From assembly GCF_020523825.1 (NCBI RefSeq), contig NZ_JAJALK010000006.1, positions 124,001 through 188,000 on the forward strand: a stretch of 64,000 nucleotides of DNA, in the 5' to 3' direction. The translations under genes were made by a program, and so were the position numbers. Below the pieces are notes generated by a model. The model saw nothing but the letters and a program-made list of their open reading frames with translations, had not been told where the DNA came from and did not search any database. Every line of letters begins with the position of its first letter. The first letter of the stretch is position 1. Origin of the DNA: Methylobacterium brachiatum. GTDB lineage: Bacteria; Pseudomonadota; Alphaproteobacteria; Rhizobiales; Beijerinckiaceae. This document shows, in pieces, positions 17,563 through 29,639 of this stretch.

Positions 17563-20163
17563 GTGGGTTCGAGGTCGCGGGCTGTGCAGACGACACTGAC
17601 ATCGACCGCCGGAGCAGATGAGGCCGGGCTGGCCGCCGCGTTCGCGGCCTGGGCACGTCTGCCCAGCCTCGCGGCCGCGCTGGCCGACCCGGAGGCGGTC
17701 TGTCTCGTGATCGATCCCGCGGACGGGCGGATCCTGCTCGCCTCCCCGGCGGGGCAGGCCCTGGGCGCGGCGCTGGCGAGCGCCGACAGGACGATGCTTG
17801 CGCGGCAGGTCGCCGGTTCGATTCCCCGGGACGGTGCCCCGCGTCTTGCCCGGCTCGCCCTCGACGGCCGCCGGATTACCCCGCCGACGCTCTGCCAGGT
17901 GGTCGGCGGGACGCGCGACGACGGCCGACCGGTCGTGCTGGTGATCCCGACGGCGCCGGTGCGCTTGCCGCGCCCTCGGCACCCCGCCCCGGCGGCGCCC
18001 GAGGCGGAAGCGCCGGCCCGCCACCCGGTACCGGTGGCGGCGCCTGCCGCGACAGCCGCCCTGAACACCGGCGACCGCTTCCTGTGGCGCAGCGATGCCG
18101 CCGGCGCGCTGACGACCCTCACCGGATCCGAGGGGCTCGCCACCCTCGTCGGCCAGCGCTGGCAGGAGCTGGCCGAGACCGGCCGAATCACCGGCGCCGA
18201 CGGGATGTTCGCGGCTCTGCGCGACCGCAGCACCTTCCGGGGCGAGCCGGCCTGCCTGGATCTCGGCGACGGCCCGTTCCAGGTGGAATTGTCCGGCGCC
18301 CCCCTGGGGCGCGGAGATGCAGCCTTCTCCGGATTCGGCGGGTTCGGGCTGGTCCGCAGCGTGCCGGCCGCGCGGGCAACGACCGCGCGCGAGCCGGTGC
18401 AGACCGAGCCCCAGCCGATGCCCGACCCGGTCGCCTCGGCGCCGCCCGAGCCGCAGCCGGCCCCCTCGACCGAAGTGCCTGCCCCCGTCTCGGCGGAGCC
18501 GGCCGCCGTCATCATCGAGCCGGAACCGGTCGAACCGTCCCTGCCGGCTGAGGCGCCTGTCACGGCAGCCCCGGCGCCTGCCGCCGCGGCGCCGCCCGCA
18601 GCCATCGTCGAGCAGCCGTCGCTGTCCACCGACGAGCACGCCGCCTTCCGGGAGATCGCCCGGGCGCTCGGCGCCCGCTACGCCGGCGACGAGGCCTCCG
18701 CCGAGACACCGGTGCTGCGCGAGGGCGGCGCGGTCATGCCGTTTCCCGGCCCGAATCCCACCGCCGCGGAGACCCGCGACGCCCCGGCCGCCCGGGACGC
18801 TGAACTCCTCGCCGGGCTGCCCCTGCCGACGCTCGTGCATCGCGACGGCGCGATCCTGGCGGCGAATCGGGCGCTCCTCGACCTGGCCGGCTTCGCCGAT
18901 GTCGCGGCCCTGACCAAGGCCGGGCTCGACCGGCTGTTCCGGGGCGTCCCGCAGCCGGACGCGCCCGATCCGGCCGCGCGTCGCACCGCGATCGAGACCG
19001 CTGACGGCAGTGCCCACGCGGTCGAAATCCTGGGCGGCGCCTGCACCTGGGCGGGCCAGCCCGCGGCCTGCCTGGTCCTGCGCCCCCTCGACGAGGCGGA
19101 TCCGGCCGGCGCGCTCGATGCCGAGCGCCTGGCCCGCGAAGCGCAGGCTGAACGGACGGCCGCGGCCGAAGCGGCCCTCGATGCCCTGGAGGCCGGGGTC
19201 CTGACCCTCGATGCCGCCGGGCGGATCGTGGCGCTGAACCGGGCAGCCGCCGAGCTGTTCGGCTGCGATCCCCGGGAGATCGTCGGCGCCAGCCTCGTCG
19301 CCCTGTTCGACCGGCAGAGCGTGCTCGCGGTGGCCGATGCCCTGCGCGGCGCGGCCAAGGCCCCCTGCCCGGTCTCGGTGGGCGGCCGGGCGCTGACGAT
19401 CGGCGTCTCGCCGGCCCGGGAGGACGGGCGGCGCGTCGCCGTGCTCAGCGCCGCGCAGGCCGAGATCGCGCCGGCCGCCGAGCCGCCGCATCCGGCCTCC
19501 GGTGCCGGCCTCGACGCGGCCCTGGCACGCCTGGACCGGGCCTTCCGCGGGCCGCTCACCGGGATGATCGAGCTCGCCGACGCGATGCTGCGGGAGCCGT
19601 TCGGCCCCCTGGGCGACGCGCGCTATCGCGGGTGCCTCACCCAGATCAAGACGTCGGGCGGGCTGATGCTGGAGCGCGTCAGCGAACTCCTCGATCTCGC
19701 CACCGTGGAGGCCGGCGCCCTGCGGCTCGACCCGCGCCCGATCGCGCTCAACGACGTGGTGGCGAGTTGCGTCGCCCGGCTTCAGGCCGAGGCCGCCCGC
19801 GGCCGGATCGTGGTGCGCACCAGCTTCTCCACCGATCTCGCCGACCTCGAGGCCGACGAGCGCTCGGTGAGTCGCGCCGCGAGCCTGGTGATCGAGCACG
19901 CGATCCGGCGCTCGGCGGCCGGCGGCCAGGTCATCGTCTCGACCGGCTCGACCGAGAGCGAGGGCGTCGCGCTGCGGGTGCGGGATACCGGCGCCGGGAC
20001 GGCGCAGCCGGCGGCCGAGCCGTCGGACGAGGTCGAGGACGGCCTCGCCCTGCCCCGCGCCCTGGTGGAGGCCAATGGCGGGCGGCTCCAGCTGTCGGCG
20101 CGCCCGGAGGACGGCACCCTGGTGGAGATCATCATGCCGACGCGCCGGGCCGCGAACGGCTGA
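17563..20163 (+). CDS. PAS-domain protein with degenerate histidine-kinase core
   Basis: 866 residues from GTG 17563 (GAGGACGAGGGA upstream; the open frame begins 108 bases earlier). No membrane segment. A Pro/Ala/Glu-rich linker spans about 270-350, PAS-like regions lie at about 410-465 and 537-585, and a dimerisation-like helix pair at about 647-720 (FGPLGDARYRGCLTQIKTSG, ELLDLATVEAG) resembles the alphaproteobacterial PdhS/DivL/PleC class. Three key elements are altered. The H-box reads LDRAFRGPLTGMI, with Arg at 659 where His is expected. The N-box Asn is His at 779 (VIEHAIRRS). The region after DTGAG is about 20 residues short and the G2 box reads DGLALPRAL. It is probably a pseudokinase that senses or scaffolds rather than phosphorylates. 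Confidence 0.85.
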   Translation: MGSRSRAVQTTLTSTAGADEAGLAAAFAAWARLPSLAAALADPEAVCLVIDPADGRILLASPAGQALGAALASADRTMLARQVAGSIPRDGAPRLARLALDGRRITPPTLCQVVGGTRDDGRPVVLVIPTAPVRLPRPRHPAPAAPEAEAPARHPVPVAAPAATAALNTGDRFLWRSDAAGALTTLTGSEGLATLVGQRWQELAETGRITGADGMFAALRDRSTFRGEPACLDLGDGPFQVELSGAPLGRGDAAFSGFGGFGLVRSVPAARATTAREPVQTEPQPMPDPVASAPPEPQPAPSTEVPAPVSAEPAAVIIEPEPVEPSLPAEAPVTAAPAPAAAAPPAAIVEQPSLSTDEHAAFREIARALGARYAGDEASAETPVLREGGAVMPFPGPNPTAAETRDAPAARDAELLAGLPLPTLVHRDGAILAANRALLDLAGFADVAALTKAGLDRLFRGVPQPDAPDPAARRTAIETADGSAHAVEILGGACTWAGQPAACLVLRPLDEADPAGALDAERLAREAQAERTAAAEAALDALEAGVLTLDAAGRIVALNRAAAELFGCDPREIVGASLVALFDRQSVLAVADALRGAAKAPCPVSVGGRALTIGVSPAREDGRRVAVLSAAQAEIAPAAEPPHPASGAGLDAALARLDRAFRGPLTGMIELADAMLREPFGPLGDARYRGCLTQIKTSGGLMLERVSELLDLATVEAGALRLDPRPIALNDVVASCVARLQAEAARGRIVVRTSFSTDLADLEADERSVSRAASLVIEHAIRRSAAGGQVIVSTGSTESEGVALRVRDTGAGTAQPAAEPSDEVEDGLALPRALVEANGGRLQLSARPEDGTLVEIIMPTRRAANG

Positions 20164-20432
20164 GCGCCCGGCCGGGATCGCACGGGCGGGCAGGACTGCG
20201 AAACACCAGCCCGCGGCTGACGTTCAGGCCGCCAAGCTCGGCTTGACAGAGCACCGGGCGGGCTTCAATCAAGCCTTACATTGCGCCCAATTGAATTCCG
20301 GATCTTCGGATCCGGCTCAGGCGGGCCGGCGACGATATCGTCCCCGCAAGATGTAGGCTACTTTACTTTGGAAGTCCTGGCTGCGCGGCCCACGCCGCGA
20401 TACGATCGGGCACCAAACAGGGATGGAATGCC

Positions 20433-22379
<1,947 letters not shown>

Positions 22380-22512
22380 TCGCGGCGTGCCGCGCCGGCG
22401 CGTGACGCGGACGAGACGGGTGCCGGTCCGGCGCCCGTCTCCAACAAGAACCACGAATCTTGGTCTCAAGAGGAACCGGAAGGCCGAAGCGCCTTCGCGG
22501 GAGGACAACGTC

Positions 22513-22887
22513 ATGAGCGGCTCGACACTCGGCCTTCGCGGGGGCACGGCGCCCCCACCATCCCGCACCGCCGCTGCGGCGGTCGATCCGCAGATCGACC
22601 GGATCGTCCGGACCCCGGAATTCAAGCAGCTCGTCGCCGAGCGCACCCGGTTCGGCTGGATCCTGACGATCCTGATGCTGGTCGTCTATTTCGGCTTCAT
22701 CGGCCTGATCGCCTTCGACAAGTCGCTCATGGCCGTGAAGGTCGGCGGCGGCACCGCCTCGCTCGGGCTGTTCATGGGCGTGTTCGTGATCCTGTTCGCC
22801 TTCGCCCTCACCGGCATCTACGTGGCCCGGGCCAACACGCGCTTCGACGCGCTGAGCGATGCCCTGAAGCGGAGCGTCGGCCGATGA
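22513..22887 (+). CDS. DUF485 inner-membrane protein (YjcH-like)
   Basis: 124 residues with two membrane segments (about 50-70 and 85-108) in a DUF485 pattern: [20 protein letters not shown] and [23 protein letters not shown] 22513 is chosen: GGGAGGACA lies just upstream, while the longer open frame to 22387 is Arg-rich and has no ribosome site. Its stop overlaps the actP start by four bases (ATGA), so it is translated together with the transporter. In enterobacteria the equivalent gene yjcH lies between acs and actP; its role is unclear but is assumed to support the transporter. Confidence 0.9.
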   Translation: MSGSTLGLRGGTAPPPSRTAAAAVDPQIDRIVRTPEFKQLVAERTRFGWILTILMLVVYFGFIGLIAFDKSLMAVKVGGGTASLGLFMGVFVILFAFALTGIYVARANTRFDALSDALKRSVGR

Positions 22888-24566
22888 ACCGGATTCTTCT
22901 CGGCCTGACGCTGGCCACGATCACGGCCTGCGCGGCCTATGCGGCCGGCCCGGATCTCGGCGCCGTGAGCCAGGCGGCCACGAACTGGCCGGCCATCGGC
23001 ATGTTCCTGTTCTTCGTCGTGCTGACGTTGGGCATCACCTACAAGGCCGCCAAGGGCACCAAGTCGGCCGCCGACTTCTACGCCGCCGGCGGCGGCATCT
23101 CGGCCGGGACCAACGCCCTGGCGATCGCCGGCGACTACATGTCGGCCGCCTCGTTCCTCGGCATCTCGGGCCTGGTCTACACCTCGGGCTTCGACGGCCT
23201 GATCTACTCCACCGGCTTCTTGGTCGGCTGGCCGATCGTGCTGTTCCTGATCGCCGAGCGCCTGCGCAACCTCGGCAAGTTCACCTTCGCCGACGTGGCG
23301 AGCTTCCGCCTCGACCAGACCGCGATCCGCATCATCTCGGCGGTGGGCACCCTGGTGGTGGTGGCGTTCTACCTGATCGCCCAGATGGTCGGCGCCGGTA
23401 AGCTGATCCAGCTGCTGTTCGGCCTGCCCTACCTCTACGCGGTGATCATCGTCGGCGTGCTGATGATCGTCTACGTCGCCTTCGGCGGCATGAAGGCGAC
23501 CACCTGGGTCCAGGTGATCAAGGCCTGCCTGCTGCTCGGCGGCGCGTCCTTCATGGCCGGCGCCGTGCTGCTCAAATACGGCTTCAACCCCGAGGCGCTG
23601 TTCGCCAGCTCGGTTCAGGTCCACCCGAAGGGCGACGCCATCATGGCGCCCGGCGGCCTGGTCTCGAACCCGATCGAGGCGATCTCGCTCGGCGTCGGCC
23701 TGATGTTCGGCACCGCCGGCCTGCCGCATATCCTGATGCGGTTCTTCACGGTCTCGGATGCCCAGGCCGCGCGCAAGTCGGTGTTCTACGCCACCGGCCT
23801 GATCGGCTACTTCTACATCCTGACGTTCATCATCGGCTTCGGCGGCATCGCCCTGCTGATGTCGGATCCGAGCTACTTCAAGCTCGGCGCGGCCGGCACC
23901 TTCGACAAGCTGAAGGACATGATCGGCGGCACCAACATGGTCGCCGTCAATCTCGCCAACGCGGTCGGCGGCCCGTACTTCCTGGGCTTCATCTCGGCGG
24001 TGGCCTTCGCGACCATCCTGGCGGTGGTGGCGGGCCTCACCCTCGCCGGCGCCTCCGCGGTCAGCCACGACCTCTACGCCCAGGTGATCGCCCGCGGGCG
24101 CACCACCGAGAAGCACGAGGTCAACCTGTCGAAGATCTCGGCCGTGGTGATCGGGATCGTGGCGATCTATCTCGGCTACGTCTTCGAGAACCAGAACGTC
24201 GCCTTCATGGTCGGTCTGGCCTTCGCGGTGGCGGCGAGCTGCAACTTCCCGGTGCTCGCCATGTCGATCCTGTGGCGCGGCACGACCACCTGGGGGGCGC
24301 TCGCAGGTGGCCTCGTCGGGCTGATCTCGGCGGTCGGGATGGTGGTGCTGTCCAAGGCCGTCTGGGTGGTGACGTTCGGCAACGCCGCGCCGATCTTCCC
24401 CTACGACAACCCGGCCCTGTTCTCGATGCCGCTGGCCTTCGTGACGATCTGGGCCGTGTCGAGCCTCGACAAGTCCCGCAAGGCCCAGCGCGAGCGCGCC
24501 GCCTTCGAGGCGCAGTTCGTGCGCTCCGAGACCGGCATCGGTGCTGTGGGCGCGCACGCCCACTGA
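22884..24566 (+). CDS. actP: Acetate/solute:cation symporter (SSS family)
   Basis: 560 residues with about 13 membrane segments, sodium:solute symporter family. The N-terminus looks like the cleaved signal seen in ActP ([16 protein letters not shown]). Typical stretches include [37 protein letters not shown] and [20 protein letters not shown]. It imports acetate and related short carboxylates across the inner membrane. It overlaps the DUF485 gene by four bases and follows acs, forming an acetate uptake and activation module. The C-terminal tail is cytoplasmic and contains several histidines and alanines. Confidence 0.94.
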   Translation: MNRILLGLTLATITACAAYAAGPDLGAVSQAATNWPAIGMFLFFVVLTLGITYKAAKGTKSAADFYAAGGGISAGTNALAIAGDYMSAASFLGISGLVYTSGFDGLIYSTGFLVGWPIVLFLIAERLRNLGKFTFADVASFRLDQTAIRIISAVGTLVVVAFYLIAQMVGAGKLIQLLFGLPYLYAVIIVGVLMIVYVAFGGMKATTWVQVIKACLLLGGASFMAGAVLLKYGFNPEALFASSVQVHPKGDAIMAPGGLVSNPIEAISLGVGLMFGTAGLPHILMRFFTVSDAQAARKSVFYATGLIGYFYILTFIIGFGGIALLMSDPSYFKLGAAGTFDKLKDMIGGTNMVAVNLANAVGGPYFLGFISAVAFATILAVVAGLTLAGASAVSHDLYAQVIARGRTTEKHEVNLSKISAVVIGIVAIYLGYVFENQNVAFMVGLAFAVAASCNFPVLAMSILWRGTTTWGALAGGLVGLISAVGMVVLSKAVWVVTFGNAAPIFPYDNPALFSMPLAFVTIWAVSSLDKSRKAQRERAAFEAQFVRSETGIGAVGAHAH

Positions 24567-24806
24567 GACGGCGGCTCACTGGCGAGAACCGGGGGGCGCG
24601 GCGCGAGCCGCGCCCTTCGTCGTTCGGGCCAGCCGCTGTCGTCGGCAAGCCGCCATGTTGATGACGGCTCCCACCATCACATTGCGGATTGACCGAGAGG
24701 TTCCTTACCGTCACGCATACGTGATCTGCGCCCCGTGCAGGGCGCGCAGTCCGCCATCTGCGGCCGACGCCATCGGCCGCGCGCGTCGTCTGGGAGGTAC
24801 CGGGTC

Positions 24807-26489
24807 ATGGCTGGGGCAACTGCGATCCCGCGGGCGGGGGATGCCGCGAGACCGATGAGTTCGGCGGAGAAGCGGGTGATCTTCGCCTCTTCGCTGGGCA
24901 CCGTCTTCGAGTGGTACGATTTCTATCTCTACGGCTCGCTGGCGGCGATCATCGGCGCCCAGTTCTTCTCGGCCTATCCGCCGGCGACGCGGGACATCTT
25001 CGCGCTGCTGGCCTTCGCGGCGGGCTTCATCGTCCGGCCGTTCGGCGCCCTGGTCTTCGGCCGCGTCGGCGACCTGGTCGGGCGGAAATACACCTTCCTG
25101 GTCACGATCCTGATCATGGGCCTGTCGACCTTCATCGTCGGCATCCTGCCCAACGCCGCCACGATCGGCATCGCGGCGCCGATCATCCTGATCGTCCTGC
25201 GGCTGGCCCAGGGCCTGGCGCTCGGCGGGGAGTATGGCGGCGCGGCGACCTACGTGGCCGAGCACGCCCCCAACGGCCGGCGCGGCTTCTACACGAGCTG
25301 GATCCAGACCACGGCGACGCTCGGCCTGTTCCTGTCGCTGCTGGTCATCCTGGCGACCCGGACCTTCACCGGCGAGGCGGCGTTCGCCGAATGGGGCTGG
25401 CGGATCCCGTTCCTGGTCTCCGTCCTGCTCCTCGGCATCTCCGTCTGGATCCGCCTCCAGCTCTCGGAATCGCCGGCCTTCCAGAAGATGAAGGATGAGG
25501 GGAAGACCTCGAAGGCGCCGCTCACCGAGGCGTTCGGGCAGTGGAAGAACGCCAAGTTCGCGGTGATCGCCCTGTTCGGCCTCGTCGCCGGCCAGGGCGT
25601 GGTCTGGTACACGGGCCAGTTCTACGCGCTGTTCTTCCTGCAATCGATCCTGAAGGTCGACGGCTACACGGCCAACCTGCTGATCGCGTGGTCGCTGCTC
25701 CTCGGCACGGGCTTCTTCGTGGTGTTCGGCTGGCTGTCGGACAAGATCGGCCGCAAGGTCATCATCCTGGCGGGCTGCGCCATCGCGGCGGCGACCTTCT
25801 TCCCGATCTTCAAGGGCATCACCGCCACCGCCAACCCGAAGCTCGAGGCCGCGATCGAGCGCGTGAAGGTCACGGTCACGGCCGATCCGGCCGCCTGCGG
25901 GACCCTGTTCAACCCGGTCGGCACACGGGTGTTCTCGGCGCCCTGCGACCTCGCCCGCGACTTCCTGTCGAAATCCTCGGTGAAGTACGACACCGCGCCC
26001 GGTGCGCCCGGCCAGCCGACCACGATCCGGGTCAACGACACCGAGATCGCCTATCCGCAGGGCGGCACCCCCGAGGCCAACAAGGCCGTGACCGCCGCGC
26101 TCCAGGCGGCGGGCTACCCGAAGGCCGGCGATGCCGACATCGTCAAGATGGCGAACCCGTTCGACATCTTCCGGCCGCAGGTCGCCCAGGTGATCGGCCT
26201 GCTGTTCATCCTCGTGGTGTTCGTCACGATGGTCTACGGCCCGATCGCCGCCATGCTGGTGGAGCTGTTCCCGACCCGGATCCGCTACACCTCGATGTCC
26301 CTGCCCTACCATATCGGCAACGGCTGGTTCGGCGGCCTGCTGCCGGCCACCGCCTTCGCCATGGTGGCCCAGACCGGGGACATCTATTACGGGCTCTGGT
26401 ACCCGATCGTGATCGCGGTCGCGACGGTGATCATCGGGTTGCTGTTCGTGCCCGAGACTAAGGATCGCGATATCTTCGCCGATACCTGA
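24807..26489 (+). CDS. MFS transporter, metabolite:H+ symporter (MHS) type
   Basis: 560 residues, 12 predicted membrane segments. MHS hallmarks: ASSLGTVFEWYDFYLYGSLA at the first segment, RPFGALVFGRVGDLVGRKYT (the loop 2-3 motif), and ALGGEYGGAATYVAEHAPNG. Between about residues 345 and 455 there is a soluble insert of about 110 residues with two cysteines (ACGTLFNPVG, SAPCDLARDF). Membrane segments resume at QVIGLLFILVVFVTMVYGPI. I recall this insert in a known subgroup of MHS transporters. The substrate is unknown; the position after acs-actP hints at small organic acids. ATG 24807 follows GGGAGG; the frame opens 72 bases earlier. Confidence 0.9.
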   Translation: MAGATAIPRAGDAARPMSSAEKRVIFASSLGTVFEWYDFYLYGSLAAIIGAQFFSAYPPATRDIFALLAFAAGFIVRPFGALVFGRVGDLVGRKYTFLVTILIMGLSTFIVGILPNAATIGIAAPIILIVLRLAQGLALGGEYGGAATYVAEHAPNGRRGFYTSWIQTTATLGLFLSLLVILATRTFTGEAAFAEWGWRIPFLVSVLLLGISVWIRLQLSESPAFQKMKDEGKTSKAPLTEAFGQWKNAKFAVIALFGLVAGQGVVWYTGQFYALFFLQSILKVDGYTANLLIAWSLLLGTGFFVVFGWLSDKIGRKVIILAGCAIAAATFFPIFKGITATANPKLEAAIERVKVTVTADPAACGTLFNPVGTRVFSAPCDLARDFLSKSSVKYDTAPGAPGQPTTIRVNDTEIAYPQGGTPEANKAVTAALQAAGYPKAGDADIVKMANPFDIFRPQVAQVIGLLFILVVFVTMVYGPIAAMLVELFPTRIRYTSMSLPYHIGNGWFGGLLPATAFAMVAQTGDIYYGLWYPIVIAVATVIIGLLFVPETKDRDIFADT

Positions 26490-26987
26490 GCGCCGCCACG
26501 CCGGTCGCCTGACGACACCCGGGCCGCCCGCGCGGTCCGGGTGTTCTGCGTTTGGGGGCTCAAAGCCGGCTCCCGGATCGGATCGCGGCCGGTCGCGGCG
26601 AGAGCAGCGTCACGCGGCCTCAACAGGCCGAATCGGTATCACGCGCGCCTGTCAGCGGCGCCGATCGCTCAGGCTATTGTCGCAGGTGCGCTTGATCACG
26701 CATGGACCCGGCCGGGCGCGGTACTGGCTATCCTGCGACCTCCGGACGCCCTGCGTGGCCGCAAAGCAATATACCGCGAAAGATTGACATTCCCGCGTGA
26801 CACGGCAGCGAAGAGACTATCATCGCCACCCGTCTAGTGGTACGGGCGGCACGCGCAAGTGTGAGATACAGACATACAAGTTGTATTGCGACAACCACTT
26901 GTTGCCCATCAAAAATCAGTTTTGACGGAACCAAGAGCCGCATTCGCCCGTCTTCGACACGCTTTATGGCAAGACAGGATATCTAAC
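26490..26987. other. 498-base gene-free stretch
   Basis: It begins with the terminator hairpin of the MFS gene (26515-26544). From about 26760 on, it becomes noticeably richer in A and T than the flanking genes. No convincing gene is seen. The AT-richer end probably holds the promoter for the short frame at 26988. Confidence 0.5.
26515..26544 (+). terminator. Terminator hairpin after the MHS transporter
   Basis: Arms ACACCCGGGCCGC (26515-26527) and GCGGTCCGGGTGT (26532-26544) pair along 13 bases with one G-T wobble and a four-base loop, followed by TCTGCGTTT. It lies 25 bases after the stop codon. Confidence 0.65.
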
Positions 26988-27128
26988 GTGAACGACGTTC
27001 TGACACAGTTCCGTCGAAAGAGCGGCAGCAAGCCGCCGTTGTCCCTGGTCCTTGCCGCCAATGTCACGACGATCGTGCTCTGGGCCCTGATCTGTAACCT
27101 GGCGGAACGTCCAATCTGGCTATGGTAG
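26988..27128 (+). CDS. Possible 46-residue membrane protein
   Basis: A short frame starting GTG 26988, with AGGA nine bases upstream. It encodes a basic N-terminus (FRRKSGSKPP) followed by one hydrophobic helix (LSLVLAANVTTIVLWALICN) and the tail LAERPIWLW. The single-span layout and AT-richer upstream region make it plausible as a small inner-membrane protein. I recognise no family. Its last nine bases overlap the end of the converging gene at 27120-27374. It could be chance, so confidence is low. Confidence 0.4.
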   Translation: MNDVLTQFRRKSGSKPPLSLVLAANVTTIVLWALICNLAERPIWLW

Positions 27129-27374
27129 CGGCGACGGCCCGTTCCGCTTGTCTGCGTAAAGACCGCTGCAATAGGCGCCGAGCAGGTAGCCAGCTTGGTG
27201 GGCGGTGAGATAGCCGAGCACGATCAGCACGTGGAGCAGGTCGAGCCCCGGTCCGAAGGCGAACAGGATCAGTGCCCCGACCATGATCAGGATCGAGGTC
27301 GCGATCATGACCAGCATGGTATAGGACCAGCCGATCAGCACGCCGACCACAAATAGCACTGCAGCGAGTAACAT
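27120..27374 (-). CDS. Small membrane protein, 84 residues
   Basis: ATG 27374 starts a protein with three hydrophobic stretches: MLLAAVLFVVGVLIGWSYTM, then IATSILIMVGALILFAFG, then LLHVLIVLGYLTAHQAGYLL. A short polar tail follows (YADKRNGPSPLP). It is almost certainly an integral inner-membrane protein. I recall similar short hydrophobic hypothetical proteins in Rhizobiales but no function. It converges with the possible small gene at 26988 and has about 600 gene-free bases upstream. Confidence 0.65.
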   Translation of the reverse strand: MLLAAVLFVVGVLIGWSYTMLVMIATSILIMVGALILFAFGPGLDLLHVLIVLGYLTAHQAGYLLGAYCSGLYADKRNGPSPLP

Positions 27375-27972
27375 CGCGTCACCTGGCCCAAGGTTGTTCA
27401 GCGCACGCCGCTAAAACAACATCCCCGAAATGGGGCTCCGAAGCCCTATGTCACGGGCGCCGCACACGCGATCCACGAACAGATCGCGCAATCCGTCGCA
27501 AAAGTTCCGCCGGACCGCGGATTTCCCATGCCGCGCAGGCGCTGAAATATCAAGCCCTGGCACACATCCTGCTCGATTCGCATAAAATACAGCGTTTTCG
27601 GCGGCCCGATATTTGGTTTTGCAAAATCGATGCTGCAAGACTGCCCGATCGGTGGGCAACGTGTCGCCGATAGATCCATAGTCGAACTGCCGGCCCCGCC
27701 ATTCGGGGCTGCCGAATGCCGTCAGGGCGCATCCGTTTCTGGGTACAGCGTTAACACGACGCCCGCCCCTGTCCCGCAAACGCGGCGCGCAACGGCTCCG
27801 ACGCTTCACGCGCCGGCAGTCCGAGGCCCGCGCAACCGCGCGCCCGACCGGCGGGGCATACCACGCAGCCGCCCGCCCCGGGGTGAACCGGCCGGTTTGC
27901 AGTGGGGCCATCGCCCCTTCGTCTCGGCAATGCGTCCGGTCCCGGTGCGGGGCGCCGCGGGACCGCCTCGCC
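27375..27972. other. 598-base gene-free stretch
   Basis: Composition shifts from moderately AT-rich (27560-27660, with runs such as CATAAAATACAGCGTTTT) to very GC-rich beside purH. The longest frames here are Arg/Pro-rich, lack ribosome sites and look like chance. No clear hairpin terminator for purH was found. A regulatory RNA cannot be excluded but nothing specific supports one. Confidence 0.4.
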
Positions 27973-29571
27973 TCAGTGCCGGAAGTGGCGGTGCCCGGTG
28001 AAGACCATCGCCAGCCCGGCCTCGTCGGCGGCCGCGATCACCTCGGCGTCGCGCATCGAGCCGCCCGGCTGGATCACCGCCGTCGCGCCGGCCTCGGCGG
28101 CGGCCAGCAGGCCGTCCGCGAAGGGAAAGAAGGCGTCCGAGGCGACCACGGAGCCGACCGCCAGGCTCTCGGCGACGCCCAGGCGCTTGGCGCCCTCCGC
28201 GGCCTTCCAGGCGGCGATGCGCGAGGAATCGACCCGGGACATCTGCCCGGCCCCGATCCCCACCGTGGCGCCTGCCTTGGCGTACACGATGGCATTGGAC
28301 TTCACGTGCTTGGCGACCCGGTAGGCGAACCGGAGATCGGCCGATTCGGCCTCGGTCGGCGCGCGCTTGGTGACGACCTTGAGCGGCATGTCGTCGACCA
28401 CGACCGCATCCCGGCCCTGGACCAGCAGGCCGCCGGACAGGGTGCGGACGGTCTCGCCCGGCGCCCGCGGGTCGGGCAGGCTGCCGGCGAGCAGGAGGCG
28501 CAGGTTCTTCTTGCCCGCCACCAGGGCGATGGCTTCGGGCGTCGCATCCGGGGCGATGATCACCTCGGTGAAGATCTCGACGATCTTGCGGGCGGCCTCC
28601 GCGTCCAGCGTCCGGTTCAGCGCGACGATGCCGCCGAAGGCCGAGGTCGGGTCGCAGGCGAGCGCCCGCTCGTAGGCCTCGAGCAGGCTGGCGCCCTCGG
28701 CGACGCCGCAGGGATTGGCGTGCTTGATGATCGCCACCGCGGCGGCGCGCGCCGGGTCGAACTCCGCGACGCATTCATAGGCGGCGTCGGTGTCGTTGAA
28801 GTTGTTGTAGGACAGCTCCTTGCCCTGGAGCTGGCGGGCGGTTGCGACTCCGGCCCGGACCAGGCCCGGCGCCCGGTAGAAGGCGGCCGACTGGTGCGGG
28901 TTCTCGCCGTAGCGCAGGCTCTGGGCGAGCGTGCCCCCGAAGGCGCGGAACCGGCCGGGCGCCTCCGTCCCGAACTGCACTGCCATCCAGTTGGCGATGG
29001 CGGCATCGTAGGCGGCGGTGCGGGCGAAGGCCTTCTGGGCCAGCTGGCGGCGCAGGTCGCCGCCCACGGCGCCGTCGTTCTGCTCCAGGGCCGCGAGGAT
29101 TGCGGGGTAATCGGAGACGTCGGTGACGACGGCGACGTCGGCGTGGTTCTTGGCGGCCGCGCGAATCATCGCCGGCCCGCCGACATCGATATTCTCGATG
29201 CAATCGGCCTCCGGCTTGTCGGCCGCGATGGTCGCCTCGAACGGGTAAAGGTTCACCACCAGGAGGTCGATCGCCCCGATGCCGTGGGCGGCGAGCGCGG
29301 CCTGGTGCTCGGGGTTGTCGCGGATGGCGAGCAGGCCGCCATGCACCGCCGGGTGCAGGGTCTTCACCCGCCCGTCCATCATCTCGGGAAAGCCGGTCAG
29401 GTCGGCGACCTCGGTGACCGGCAGGCCGGCTTCCTGAAGGGCGCGATGGGTGCCGCCGGTGGAGACCAGCGCGATGCCGCGGGCGTCGAGCGCCCGGGCG
29501 AATTCGACGAGGCCGGTCTTGTCCGAGACCGAGAGGAGCGCGCGGGAGACCCGCACCTGATCGTGCGCCAT
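27973..29571 (-). CDS. purH: Bifunctional AICAR formyltransferase / IMP cyclohydrolase
   Basis: 532 residues, full length. It catalyses the last two steps of IMP synthesis: formylation of AICAR with 10-formyl-tetrahydrofolate, then ring closure. The N-terminal MGS-like cyclohydrolase domain ([49 protein letters not shown]) is followed by the transformylase domain with catalytic K283-H284 in [21 protein letters not shown] and IQPGGSMRD near the C-terminus. ATG 29571 is the first codon of the domain; the frame stays open far upstream only because it runs antisense through the neighbour. The heparinase-like gene lies 68 bases upstream on the same strand, a conserved pairing in Rhizobiales. Confidence 0.97.
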   Translation of the reverse strand: MAHDQVRVSRALLSVSDKTGLVEFARALDARGIALVSTGGTHRALQEAGLPVTEVADLTGFPEMMDGRVKTLHPAVHGGLLAIRDNPEHQAALAAHGIGAIDLLVVNLYPFEATIAADKPEADCIENIDVGGPAMIRAAAKNHADVAVVTDVSDYPAILAALEQNDGAVGGDLRRQLAQKAFARTAAYDAAIANWMAVQFGTEAPGRFRAFGGTLAQSLRYGENPHQSAAFYRAPGLVRAGVATARQLQGKELSYNNFNDTDAAYECVAEFDPARAAAVAIIKHANPCGVAEGASLLEAYERALACDPTSAFGGIVALNRTLDAEAARKIVEIFTEVIIAPDATPEAIALVAGKKNLRLLLAGSLPDPRAPGETVRTLSGGLLVQGRDAVVVDDMPLKVVTKRAPTEAESADLRFAYRVAKHVKSNAIVYAKAGATVGIGAGQMSRVDSSRIAAWKAAEGAKRLGVAESLAVGSVVASDAFFPFADGLLAAAEAGATAVIQPGGSMRDAEVIAAADEAGLAMVFTGHRHFRH

Positions 29572-29639
29572 AGCAGCTTGCCGAACCTTGAGATTTCGGC
29601 GCGCGGTAGCATGGAACCGGGGCGCGGGGCCAGCCGGGA

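Noticed and set aside
20243..20271. TTGACA as the -35 box of acs
   Set aside because: The hexamer is perfect, but 17 bases downstream only CAATCA is found as a -10. The evidence is too weak to list as a promoter.
25840..26180. Soluble insert in the MHS transporter as a novel fusion
   Set aside because: I recall the same insert between late membrane segments in a known subgroup of MHS transporters, so it is not new.
27411..27911. Possible 166-residue minus-strand gene
   Set aside because: Composition is Arg/Gly-rich with no motif, signal peptide or ribosome site, and it spans the AT-to-GC shift beside purH. It looks like chance.
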